A stretch of 64,000 bases of DNA, taken from NCBI GenBank assembly GCA_003385605.1, contig QQUU01000067.1, positions 50,340 through 114,339 on the forward strand, in the 5' to 3' direction. Origin of the DNA: Bacteroidota bacterium (lineage in GTDB: Bacteria > Bacteroidota > Bacteroidia > Flavobacteriales > Schleiferiaceae). The first letter of the stretch is position 1; every line of letters starts with the position of its first letter. Positions 17,858 to 27,024 of this stretch are shown in pieces. Under the pieces are notes generated by a model. It was not told where the DNA came from, did not search any database, and saw nothing but the letters and a program-made list of their open reading frames with translations. A program made the position numbers and the translations under genes.

Positions 17858-20800
17858 TTACTCGACAGTAATGCGCTCTGTTAGCGTTCCTTCATCTGTT
17901 GTGAATGTGATGAAGTATACACCCGCCGACTCATTGCTGAGATCAAACTGGTTGTTGTATACACCGTTCACTTCTACAACATCTGTAGAGATCACCTGAC
18001 CGACCATGTTCACGATAGAGATTTCAACGTCTTTCGATTGCTCAGTAGCAAACTCAACGTTAAACAATCCACGCGTTGGGTTCGGGTAGATGCTCAAGCT
18101 TCCGTTCATGAAGTCTTCGTCTACACTGATCTGGTTCACATCGAATGTGAATGTCGCAGTATCTGAAGAACATGGACCGTAAGCGATAACAGTTACAGTT
18201 TCACCAGCGTTGTTCGCAGTGAAGGTTACTGTACCAGCAGTATCAGTAGATGTCGTACCGTTAGAGAACTCAACAGAAATGCTATCCGCATCCATAGTTC
18301 CCGAAGTACTCCAGCTTGCAGTCCAATCCGTTGCCGAAATAGTTGCGTTAGCTGTATCTACAGAAATCATTGCTACTGGATCTGGGTGAATTCCTACAGT
18401 GAATGTAGAATCTTCACGATCACAACCGCCCATAGTAACTTTCCAATCGTAGAAGTACTCGTACCAAGAGCTACCACCGTTTCTATCACCTGTAATAACT
18501 ACGTTACTATCAGTTGAGTAGTATGGGTAAGTCGCACTCAAGTTGTCGTAAAGACCACCTGTAGTCGTACCGTTCAACCAGATTTTGTACGAACCAGTAC
18601 CTAGAGAAGCTCCTAGGAATACTTGCTCTGGGCTGTAACCAGTTGCTGTCGTAGATACAGTAATGCTGTAAAGCTGTGCACCTGTTGAAGCATCTTCGAT
18701 TACAATTGTTGAGTTACCAGCTCCTGAAGGGAACAATGTAACACTGTCAAGAGTCATTGCACTGTATGACGTGAAGCTCAGACCATATGCACCAGTGTAG
18801 CTGTAACCAGTACCTGGAGTTTTCTGACCAACACTATCAGTGTAGTTAACTGCACTTACAGTGATCGTGGTATCCATCGTCAAGCCTGGGATAGTAATTG
18901 TAGAGTCAGCATCAACAATAGCGATTGTATCAGAACCTGAAGCCCACATTACTTTACCCATTGTTGGGATAGTTACGCTTAGATCAACATCGTCACCAGA
19001 ACATACGAAGTCTGGGTATACTGGAGATACTTGCTGAGCATCAGCGATATCTACAGAAGTACTCAATGTATCGTTGTTTGGACGACCGTCGTTAGTCAAC
19101 TGCGTGTAAGCTACAATTGACATTGGACCACCAACGTAGTTGCTTACATATCCTAACATGATAGTGTCTTTACCACCGAATGGAATAGACAATCCTGTTG
19201 GAGTAGCAGATAATGTTTGACCTAGTACGTCTGCACTAACTGTCAGCGACGTCAATGTGTTTTGACCGAAGTTACCGATCTCTACACTTACCATGAGGCT
19301 ATCGTCACCACACACACCGCTAGTTGGGCTAACCAACATAGTCAATGAAGCATCGTCACCGATTACGTCGTACTCATCAGCACCCATATCAACTACTGTT
19401 GAACCAGACATTGGACGAGTATCACCATCGATATCTACTGTGATACCTACTGTGTTATCACCAGCGTCATTAGCCAATGGACCGAATACGTGCAAGTCAG
19501 TAGCACCTGCGAAGATTGGATCACCTTCAACAGAGCTCATGTGCATCGTAGAGTCTAAGGCTTGTAGCTGACCCAAAGAATCAATGTACGTCAATGTGTA
19601 AGGGCTACTCACGTAGCTGTAACCTAGGTAAGTACCTGTACTGTGGTACAAGTTGTAATCACCGAACGCATCCGTGTTATAGTTGTACAATGCGTACGTA
19701 CCACCCACGAAGATGTTGTTGCGGAAGTTTACAGAAGAACCGTTGTAGTAATCACGTACACCAGCGTATCCACCGCGTGCAGTGTTGTGGTATACACCTA
19801 CACTATCACCGTACAATACAGACAATCCGTAGTATCCTGCATCAAACATGTTGTTTGAGATTTCAGAAGACTGCGTTGCTGCAGAAGTAGATGACAAGTA
19901 GTATGCGTATACACCGTAGTAACAGTCACTCACGTGGTTCAGTGAAATTACTGCACCATCTACCTGGTATGGGTAGATACCGTAAGCAAAGTTCGAACCG
20001 AAACCACTCAAATGGTTATCTGAAATAGTTACATCTGTACCGTAGTATACGTAGATACCATAGTAATATGTATTCTCTACAATATTACCTGAGATTTCTA
20101 CATTCTCGTTACGACCAGCGGAAGAACCGTATAGACGAATCGCGAAGTAACCACCATCTACATGGTTGTTAGTGATTGTCAAGTCTTTCTCACCAGTAGT
20201 CGTAGAGTAAATAGATGTGCTACTTGCAGAAGCAACGATACCGTTAGCTAATGAAGAAGTAGTCGCACCAATTTCAATAGTGTTACCGTCAATAGTAACA
20301 TCTTCAGTTCCATTCAAACGGAAACCTTTGCTACCTGGTGCGTAGATGTAAAGATCTTCGAACACCATGTGCTTAGCTCCTTCAAGAACGAATGCAGCAT
20401 CACCACCAGCAGTAATTGTATCAGCAGCAGAACCACCTTTGAAGGTAATTGTGTTTGTTGCCGAAGAACCGTTGATTTCGCCGATAGGCTGTGAAGCAAT
20501 GAATGAACCTGCTTGGAATTCGAAGGTGACAGCACCGCCGATACCACACACATTCAATGTGCTCATAACGCTATCTAAAGTTGCGAAGTCACCAGTAGCA
20601 CCTACTGTGTAAGTACCTGCAGCCAATGGACCTGTACATTCCGTAGTGAATGTAAATGGACCGTACCACGTACCTGGGTTACACGCATTTTCTACGTAGT
20701 AATCATAAGTCGTGTTCGGGTTCAGACCAGTCAATGAGTAAGGTGCAGAAACTGAAGATACAGTAGTACCTGCTTGTGCACCAGTACCAGTTCCCTGAAT

Positions 20801-23800
20801 GAATCCAGTAGGACCGTATTCTAGGTTGAATGAATTGTTACCTGTAAAGCTCCAAGAAAGATCAGCTGAAGAATCAGTGATGTTATTTTCAGCAAAGTTG
20901 TAAGCAACACACGCTGGCAATGCTTCAACCTCAACGCTATCCAAGTAAATGTAGTTGTACGAACCAGAAATCGAGTAGAACAAGAATGCTGGACGTTGAG
21001 CACCTGCCGGTACCACGTTAGAATCCAAGTATACTGAGAACTGCTGGTAGGTATTATTCGTCAAGTTCATGTTCTGAGCAACTGCAGCAGTTTTGTAATC
21101 ACCAGTTACACCTGATGTAGCTACTGCCATCTGTCCTTGGTAGAACGTAGACGATACTCTCGCCCAGAATTTCAATACTGCTCCATCAGTATCAAGGTTC
21201 TCAATCATTGGAAGAGAAACTACTACTGTATCACCAGCAACATTGCTTTGACGGTTGTATAAGTAACCAGAACCTGAGTAAGAACTCCACGTAGATGTAG
21301 ATCCGTACGAGTATGAATTACCCGGGTTTGCATTTACAGAGTAAGCCCAACAATCAGGAAGGTTCGGGTTAGACGAGTTACCGTAAGAAGTTGGCTTGTT
21401 CTCAAATCCGTCCGCAAAAGGAACTGATGTTGGAGCACAAGGAATATCTACAGTAACTGGACCGTACCAAGGTGAGTTAACACCCATAGCGGAACATACT
21501 GATTGGAAGTAGAACTCGTAAGTTTCTCCAGAAGTCAACATGTTGTTCGACCAAGTTGTACCTACAATTGTATCGTAAACACCTGTACCTTGAGTGAAGC
21601 CTGCAAGACCCCAATCAATTAGGTACTCATCTACAACAGAGCTATCACCCCAAGTTATCACAGCAGATGAGTCAGAAGTAGCAGTAGCTACAACATCATA
21701 CACCTCTGGACATTGTGGTGCCTGGCGGATTTCTACTCGATCAATGTAAGACATATGGTATCCGTAAGTGTAACCAGTGTTTGCCATTGCGAAGGCAACG
21801 AGAGCAACACGAGCACCATTTGCAGGTACGTTATCTAAATCTAATGAGTAGTCTGCATAAGCAGTACCAATAAACTCGACAGTATCAATGATTGATAAAG
21901 TACTCAAATCACCCGTAGAATCTACAGTACCTACTGCTACTTTGGCGTTGTAGGCAGCTGATGTAGAACCAGCACGTGCGTTGAATAGGATCTGCTGATC
22001 ATTATTCGTCAAATCAGTCATCATCGGCAACAATACAACGTTAGTATCGCCTAGAGCCGTCTGAGAGTTGAATTGAGAATAGTAAGTTCTGAAGTACATG
22101 TAAGCACTATCCGTTGCTTGGTTACCCGAGAACGAAGAGTATGTTACGTATGCGTAGTTGTACAAGTAATCGCTTAAGTTCTCACTTGACCAACAATCAG
22201 GTAGGTCAGGGTTCGTGTAGCTACCGAATGATTTCTTGTAGCTAAAGTCTGCACTGTAAGGCGAAGCAAACCAACCACACTCAGTTTTGAATGTAAATGG
22301 ACCTACGTATGAAGAAGTACCGTCACCTGAAGATGTACAGTTTGAACGAACGTAGGCGTCGTAATAGGTGTTCTGCATCAAGTTTGTTGCAGTAACACTA
22401 TTTGTAGTCGACGTGTATGATGTACCCGTACCTTGTGTGAAGCCCATTGGACCTACTTCAATGTCGAATGCAGCTGAAGAAGAAGACCAGTTAATAGTGG
22501 CTGATGTTCTTGTTGCTGAAGCCAATGAAAGACCAATTGGTTCTGGACATGGTGGGATATCGCTAATCTCAACGTCATCAATACATACGTAATCGTAAGT
22601 ACCAATCTGACGCATGAATACCAATGCAACACGTGCATCACCAGTAGTAGCTCCGTCTAAGTAGACAGTGTACTGGCTGTACGTAGTAGTTGGTGCGTAT
22701 ACTGTATCAACAATCTTCAATGAGCTTGGCGTACCAGCTGCATCAGTAAGACCAATGATCACCTCACCTGGACGACCTACTGAAGTAGTACGTGCGTAGA
22801 ACTTCAATTGCTTCGTTGCAGAATCCAAACCTTGGATCTCTGGCATAATTGCCATCGTAGTATCTGCGTAAGAAGATGAAGTAGATGAACTTGATGAACG
22901 GTAAGCATATAGGAAGTTAGAACCTGAATTCGCGTAGAACGAGTAGTTTCTATTATATACGTATGGGTAGTAGAATGAACTAGTAGTGTTCGTGTAGAAA
23001 TCCCAACATTGTGGTAGAGAAGGGTTGAACGCAGAACCTGTAGTTGCAGCGTCAAAGTTCTCAGAGTAAGGAGTCGCTAGAGCAGCACACTGAGTGAACT
23101 GACCCAAAGAGGCAGTCGCAGCAGAGCTATCAGAAGCTGAACACAACGTAGTTACATAGAAGTCGTAAGAAGTTGCTGGCATCAAACCAGTGATGTACGC
23201 TGTATCAGCATAAACCCACATGGTATCACCAGTACCTGGAGCGAAACCTGCAGTATCGTACTCTACCAAGTGGTAAGCGTACGATGAAGTACCATCAAAC
23301 GATAGTGCTGCATCTGTCGAACCAGTAGTTACAGACAAGTTTGTTGGAGCGATACAAGAAGCAAGTGAGTTACACTGCAAAGAGTACTGCGTCGCACCAA
23401 TTGTCATGTTGTTACCTGTTGGCGATGAGTAAAGAACAGTACCGTAAGCATCTGTTACTTTGTAAGTACACTCACTGGTGTAAGAACCACCATTTTGCCA
23501 AATGAAATGAGCTGTGTCTTGGTAAGGAATAGTAAGCGCGTAAGAAACGAAGCTACCGCTAGACATGGTGAATGTTGAATCACCACCCGTGAAGCTCACG
23601 TCGATTTCGTTACCGTTCCAACCGTCACCGTAAGAGTCATACAACTCTAGGTAAACAGTTCCACACATCTGTGGTACTGGAGGAGTCGCACAGTAAGCAG
23701 TATACTGCGTCGATCCGATGGTCATGTTGTTACCAGTAGGCGACGAGTAAAGAACTGTACCTGCGGCATCAGTCACTTTGTACGTACACTCACTAGTGTA

Positions 23801-24067
23801 TGACCCTCCATTTTGCCACACGAATTCCGCTGTATCGAGATAATTCACCGATAACGGAATTGAAATGAAGCTACCCGAGGAAAGGGTATACGTAGAATCA
23901 CCACCGGTGAATTTTACGTCAATCTCGTTGCCGTTCCAACCGTCACCATAAGAGTCATACAACTCCAGATAGACAGTACCACAAACTTGCGTTTGAGCAA
24001 ATACTGAACTCCCTGTGAAGAAAGCCAGCACGAGCAACAACGAACTAGTTAGTAATTGTTTTTTCAT
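17858..24067 (-). CDS. Giant T9SS surface protein B: DSYGDGWNG repeats, FN3 and β-helix, 2069 aa
   Basis: Signal peptide MKKQLLTSSLLLVLAFFTGSSVFAQ; I start at the ATG at 24067 rather than an upstream TTG. It is followed by two tandem ~105-aa modules (~27-125 and ~132-232), each with YLELYDSYGDGWNGNEIDV and a conserved CTYKVTDA segment. An FN3-like domain leads into the same chain of jelly-roll/FN3 units, β-helix (~1146-1564), Ig-like segments and type A sorting domain (from ~1989) found in protein A. Most of the body is closely similar to A at protein level with many silent DNA differences, while the 3' ~290 bp are nearly identical DNA. The likely role is a secreted or cell-surface adhesin. 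It has its own terminator, so it need not be co-transcribed with A. Confidence 0.85.
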   Translation of the reverse strand: MKKQLLTSSLLLVLAFFTGSSVFAQTQVCGTVYLELYDSYGDGWNGNEIDVKFTGGDSTYTLSSGSFISIPLSVNYLDTAEFVWQNGGSYTSECTYKVTDAAGTVLYSSPTGNNMTIGSTQYTAYCATPPVPQMCGTVYLELYDSYGDGWNGNEIDVSFTGGDSTFTMSSGSFVSYALTIPYQDTAHFIWQNGGSYTSECTYKVTDAYGTVLYSSPTGNNMTIGATQYSLQCNSLASCIAPTNLSVTTGSTDAALSFDGTSSYAYHLVEYDTAGFAPGTGDTMWVYADTAYITGLMPATSYDFYVTTLCSASDSSAATASLGQFTQCAALATPYSENFDAATTGSAFNPSLPQCWDFYTNTTSSFYYPYVYNRNYSFYANSGSNFLYAYRSSSSSTSSSYADTTMAIMPEIQGLDSATKQLKFYARTTSVGRPGEVIIGLTDAAGTPSSLKIVDTVYAPTTTYSQYTVYLDGATTGDARVALVFMRQIGTYDYVCIDDVEISDIPPCPEPIGLSLASATRTSATINWSSSSAAFDIEVGPMGFTQGTGTSYTSTTNSVTATNLMQNTYYDAYVRSNCTSSGDGTSSYVGPFTFKTECGWFASPYSADFSYKKSFGSYTNPDLPDCWSSENLSDYLYNYAYVTYSSFSGNQATDSAYMYFRTYYSQFNSQTALGDTNVVLLPMMTDLTNNDQQILFNARAGSTSAAYNAKVAVGTVDSTGDLSTLSIIDTVEFIGTAYADYSLDLDNVPANGARVALVAFAMANTGYTYGYHMSYIDRVEIRQAPQCPEVYDVVATATSDSSAVITWGDSSVVDEYLIDWGLAGFTQGTGVYDTIVGTTWSNNMLTSGETYEFYFQSVCSAMGVNSPWYGPVTVDIPCAPTSVPFADGFENKPTSYGNSSNPNLPDCWAYSVNANPGNSYSYGSTSTWSSYSGSGYLYNRQSNVAGDTVVVSLPMIENLDTDGAVLKFWARVSSTFYQGQMAVATSGVTGDYKTAAVAQNMNLTNNTYQQFSVYLDSNVVPAGAQRPAFLFYSISGSYNYIYLDSVEVEALPACVAYNFAENNITDSSADLSWSFTGNNSFNLEYGPTGFIQGTGTGAQAGTTVSSVSAPYSLTGLNPNTTYDYYVENACNPGTWYGPFTFTTECTGPLAAGTYTVGATGDFATLDSVMSTLNVCGIGGAVTFEFQAGSFIASQPIGEINGSSATNTITFKGGSAADTITAGGDAAFVLEGAKHMVFEDLYIYAPGSKGFRLNGTEDVTIDGNTIEIGATTSSLANGIVASASSTSIYSTTTGEKDLTITNNHVDGGYFAIRLYGSSAGRNENVEISGNIVENTYYYGIYVYYGTDVTISDNHLSGFGSNFAYGIYPYQVDGAVISLNHVSDCYYGVYAYYLSSTSAATQSSEISNNMFDAGYYGLSVLYGDSVGVYHNTARGGYAGVRDYYNGSSVNFRNNIFVGGTYALYNYNTDAFGDYNLYHSTGTYLGYSYVSSPYTLTYIDSLGQLQALDSTMHMSSVEGDPIFAGATDLHVFGPLANDAGDNTVGITVDIDGDTRPMSGSTVVDMGADEYDVIGDDASLTMLVSPTSGVCGDDSLMVSVEIGNFGQNTLTSLTVSADVLGQTLSATPTGLSIPFGGKDTIMLGYVSNYVGGPMSIVAYTQLTNDGRPNNDTLSTSVDIADAQQVSPVYPDFVCSGDDVDLSVTIPTMGKVMWASGSDTIAIVDADSTITIPGLTMDTTITVSAVNYTDSVGQKTPGTGYSYTGAYGLSFTSYSAMTLDSVTLFPSGAGNSTIVIEDASTGAQLYSITVSTTATGYSPEQVFLGASLGTGSYKIWLNGTTTGGLYDNLSATYPYYSTDSNVVITGDRNGGSSWYEYFYDWKVTMGGCDREDSTFTVGIHPDPVAMISVDTANATISATDWTASWSTSGTMDADSISVEFSNGTTSTDTAGTVTFTANNAGETVTVIAYGPCSSDTATFTFDVNQISVDEDFMNGSLSIYPNPTRGLFNVEFATEQSKDVEISIVNMVGQVISTDVVEVNGVYNNQFDLSNESAGVYFITFTTDEGTLTERITVE

Positions 24068-24565
24068 AGCTATCAAAGCATTTTAGTTAAGCAAGCCCCT
24101 AAGATTGGAAAACTAACCTGCTAAAGCAAAGATTTTGACCGTTAATTCCGCCAATGAAAATGGACATTGAATCCCGCGGGGAAATGAGAAGTAATACAAG
24201 CGACACTTAAAGCGGAAAAGTTATCAACAATTGAGATGTTAGTCACTGAAATACAATAGGTTATACTCCTGTTAGATAAAAGCACTACCTGCTTTTTTAA
24301 GTACAGCGTAACCCATTATCGAGCATAGAAAATTGCACACTTCGCAAGATTTACAAGAAAAAAATATTGATTTACGAAGTTAGAACCCCCTAAAATGTAG
24401 TCAAATCAATGCGTGGCAAGTGTTCAAAGTACACACACTGCACGTGAGCAATTTTTGACTTCGAATTCGAACGATTTTAACGAGCTGACCCGCTCTACTT
24501 TGCCTAAATACAATTCTGTTTTTTCGAGACGAACACGACTATAAAATGGACGATTGCCTTAAAAA
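24068..24565. other. Intergenic region without recognisable gene
   Basis: About 500 bp, AT-rich, with stops in all frames at short intervals. I see only a weak hairpin AAAGCA/TGCTTT followed by T residues at ~24279-24298 on the plus strand, and an 18-codon ATG frame near 24154 that I do not believe. No clear promoter for protein B could be found. A small RNA cannot be excluded. Confidence 0.5.
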
Positions 24566-24598
24566 TGAAAAACCCCAGAACGCGATGCGTTCTGGGGT
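24566..24598 (-). terminator. Terminator of the Ser-Pro-Arg tRNA operon
   Basis: ACCCCAGAACGC and GCGTTCTGGGGT form a perfect 12-bp stem with a 3-nt loop, followed on the minus strand by TTTTC. It lies just after tRNA-Arg. Confidence 0.85.
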
Positions 24599-24611
24599 CT
24601 TACTTCTCTCG

Positions 24612-24685
24612 TGAACCCGACAGGATTCGAACCTGTGACCGTCTGCTTAGAAGGCAGATGCTCTATCCAGCTGAGCTACGAGTCC
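24612..24685 (-). tRNA. tRNA-Arg (anticodon TCT)
   Basis: 74 nt. Acceptor GGACTCG pairs with CGGGTTC using two wobble pairs, with discriminator A. Anticodon stem TCTGC/GCAGA with loop CTTCTAA gives TCT. T-loop TTCGAAT. CCA is not encoded. It is last in a three-tRNA transcript. Confidence 0.95.
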
Positions 24686-24731
24686 AACCCTTTTACCACG
24701 GTTGGTAATCCGTTGAAATTGCTTTAGCCGA

Positions 24732-24755
24732 AACAGGATCCCGAAGGATCCTGTT
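24732..24755 (-). other. UUCG-capped spacer hairpin between tRNAs
   Basis: AACAGGATCC and GGATCCTGTT form a perfect 10-bp stem. On the transcribed (minus) strand the loop is TTCG closed by a C-G pair, the very stable tetraloop. The T-run after it is weak, so a processing signal or partial attenuator between tRNA-Pro and tRNA-Arg is more likely than a full terminator. Confidence 0.6.
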
Positions 24756-24764
24756 TTGGCTTTG

Positions 24765-24837
<73 letters not shown>

Positions 24838-24859
24838 AACATTAATGCAACTTTCTTCG

Positions 24860-24943
24860 CGGAAAGACTGGGACTCGAACCCAGGGGACGCGTTCGCGAC
24901 CACAGCTTAGCAGGCTGCTGCATTACCACTCTGCCACCTTTCC
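24860..24943 (-). tRNA. tRNA-Ser (anticodon GCT)
   Basis: 84 nt with the long variable arm of class II tRNAs (GGTCGCGAACGCGTCCC region) and discriminator G, as for Ser. Acceptor GGAAAGG pairs with TCTTTCC. Loop CTGCTAA gives GCT. It is the first gene after a strong promoter. Confidence 0.95.
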
Positions 24944-24954
24944 GTTAGGGTGCG

Positions 24955-24984
24955 CAAATTTATACTAGAAATCTTTTTGCGCAA
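24955..24984 (-). promoter_or_regulatory. Promoter of the Ser-Pro-Arg tRNA operon
   Basis: On the minus strand TTG (complement of 24982-24984), 19 bp, then TAAATTTG (complement of 24955-24962). This is an exact Bacteroidota primary-sigma promoter, placed about 12 bp before tRNA-Ser. Confidence 0.85.
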
Positions 24985-25016
24985 GACAAATTGATGAAAT
25001 AATTGCAAGTAATTGA

Positions 25017-26969
25017 CTATTCCGCTTCGGGGTATGAAATTCTCACGTGGTAAACGCCTCGAATAAAGCGTTTAAAGGCCTCGCGGATGGTATTGATTTC
25101 CTTCATGGTGATTTCAGCGTTGTCATACTGCCCCGTCGATAACTGATGCCCAATGACCTTGTCTATCATCTCAGAAAGGTTTTGCTCAGTCTTCTCCGGA
25201 ATGCTGCGCGTAGAGGCTTCTACAGCATCGGACATCATGACAATGGCAGTCTCTTTGGAGAAAGGCTTAGGACCTGGGTAATGGAATTGATCGAATTGGT
25301 CCGTATCGGGATGATCCTCCTTGTACTTGCGGTAAAAATATTCAACCCTTGACGTGCCATGATGGGTACGAATAAAGTCGATAACGATATCCGGTAGTTT
25401 GTATTTCTTGGCCAATTCTATCCCGTCATTGATATGAGCAATGATGATTTCAGCACTTTCCAAATAACTCAATTCTTCGTGCGGAGAAGTGGTAGAGCTT
25501 TGGTTTTCAGTGAAGTATTGTGGGTTGGCTATTTTTCCAATATCATGATACAATGCCCCGGTACGTACGAGCAAGGTATTGCCCCCAACTATCTCCGTGG
25601 CAAACTCTGCCAGATTCGCCACTTGCATGGTGTGCTGGAAAGTACCTGGAGCCTCCTTGGAGAGCAACTTGAGTAGCGGACTGTTGGTATCGCTCAGCTC
25701 GAGAAGTGTCAAATCACTGACCACACCAAAGGTGCGTTCAAAGAAGTAAATGAGTGGGAAAATGAACAATAAAATGAGCGTTCCGCCCAAGGAATAGGCC
25801 ACCGGAAGAAGACTTTGTGTAGTCCAATCGGATTCACGAATCAAATGAATACTCAAATGCACGAGCAAGAGTACCACCATAATCTGAAAGGTACTTTGGA
25901 CCAATTGACTGCGCTTGTAAATACCGCGAATGAGAAAGAGCGTAATTAATCCAGCGGAGAACTGAACGGTAACGAATTGGACCGAAGAACTCACAAAAGG
26001 TAAAAGTGCTACCAACATTATGGTATGTGTGAAAAGTGCCAATCGGTCTGAAAAAAAGCTTCGAATAATCACAGGCACCATGAGTAATGGGACGGCTAAG
26101 GCGCTGACTGAATTTATCGACTCTAATAGCAAGGCAAAAACCATCCCCGCGGTAAAGGTGAACATGTATAAATTCAAGGATGAACTGTGCGCCAGGACCG
26201 CATTGTAATGCAACCGCAAAAAGAAAGCTAAGCCAATGAATATCAATACTATATAGAGAACCGAACCCAGTTTTGAATAAATACTAGAGTCGCTTTGAGT
26301 TCTGTCGTAGCTACGCTCGAGTGCCTTCAAGGTCTCGTATTTCTGTTCATTTACTGTGGCCCCTTGAGCAATGATAATCGTGCCTTGAGCAACCAATCCT
26401 TTATTGGTGGGCAAGAGTGCGAGTTTTGCCTGAAGTGCACTGTCGGTTTTAGATTCATTAAGGCTATAAGTGGGCGGTAGAACCAGCGCTTCCGGCAGTC
26501 CATAATTTGCAACTAAAGAGGACGGTGTCCATGCACTAGATAGATCAATCCGGGTGCCGTCAACGAGGTACAGACGGTGGTTCAACGCGGGGTTATTGGG
26601 CACCACTCCCCTTTTCTGCCATAATTCGAGTTCGCCATGCAGGGAAGAATCAATGTTAGCATTGGCAAGCCACTCGTCTACACGGTAATGATAGTCGTAG
26701 TAAAAGTCCTTGTTTTCAATGAGGAATTTTCGGTCCGATTCCAATTCTTCTTCACTCTTTTGAAGCACAAAATCCTGTGGAGCCACCAAATCCTCCTCTA
26801 GCCAAATCTGACCCAGTCGGTAATCGTATTTGAACTGGGCACCGCTCGGTATACTGATGTAAATCAATGCACTAGAGACTATGGCAATGAGGGAATAATA
26901 CAACCACTGCTCACTTATTCTAAACCAATTCGGTGCTTTCATGTAATTCTTGCCGTTTCTAGGGTCCAA
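25017..26969 (-). CDS. PgpH-type 7TM-HD phosphohydrolase (probable c-di-AMP phosphodiesterase)
   Basis: A 650-aa membrane protein. One N-terminal membrane segment (~24-42) is followed by an extracytoplasmic domain (~45-260) and about seven membrane segments (~265-430). The cytoplasmic HD domain has LYHDIGK with H475 and D476, then HINDGIELAKKYKLPDIVIDFIRTHHG with the other metal-binding His residues. Proteins with this order hydrolyse cyclic di-AMP in Firmicutes (PgpH); I infer the same nucleotide here. The start is at 26969 or at the ATG at 26942 (MKAPNWF). It is divergent from the thiolase gene with only ~55 bp between. Confidence 0.85.
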   Translation of the reverse strand: MDPRNGKNYMKAPNWFRISEQWLYYSLIAIVSSALIYISIPSGAQFKYDYRLGQIWLEEDLVAPQDFVLQKSEEELESDRKFLIENKDFYYDYHYRVDEWLANANIDSSLHGELELWQKRGVVPNNPALNHRLYLVDGTRIDLSSAWTPSSLVANYGLPEALVLPPTYSLNESKTDSALQAKLALLPTNKGLVAQGTIIIAQGATVNEQKYETLKALERSYDRTQSDSSIYSKLGSVLYIVLIFIGLAFFLRLHYNAVLAHSSSLNLYMFTFTAGMVFALLLESINSVSALAVPLLMVPVIIRSFFSDRLALFTHTIMLVALLPFVSSSVQFVTVQFSAGLITLFLIRGIYKRSQLVQSTFQIMVVLLLVHLSIHLIRESDWTTQSLLPVAYSLGGTLILLFIFPLIYFFERTFGVVSDLTLLELSDTNSPLLKLLSKEAPGTFQHTMQVANLAEFATEIVGGNTLLVRTGALYHDIGKIANPQYFTENQSSTTSPHEELSYLESAEIIIAHINDGIELAKKYKLPDIVIDFIRTHHGTSRVEYFYRKYKEDHPDTDQFDQFHYPGPKPFSKETAIVMMSDAVEASTRSIPEKTEQNLSEMIDKVIGHQLSTGQYDNAEITMKEINTIREAFKRFIRGVYHVRISYPEAE

Positions 26970-27024
26970 TTTAGTAGTTTAGAGGTGTGTTTTTAAGCAC
27001 AGAACCAAATACATTACAGAACTT

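Noticed and set aside
11591..24067. Repeats in the giant genes as a possible CRISPR or minisatellite array
   Set aside because: The repeats are diverged protein-domain repeats of several hundred bp in an intact frame, not short identical repeats with spacers.
24279..24298. AAAGCA/TGCTTT hairpin with T residues as a terminator
   Set aside because: The stem is only ~6 weak base pairs and no plus-strand gene precedes it.
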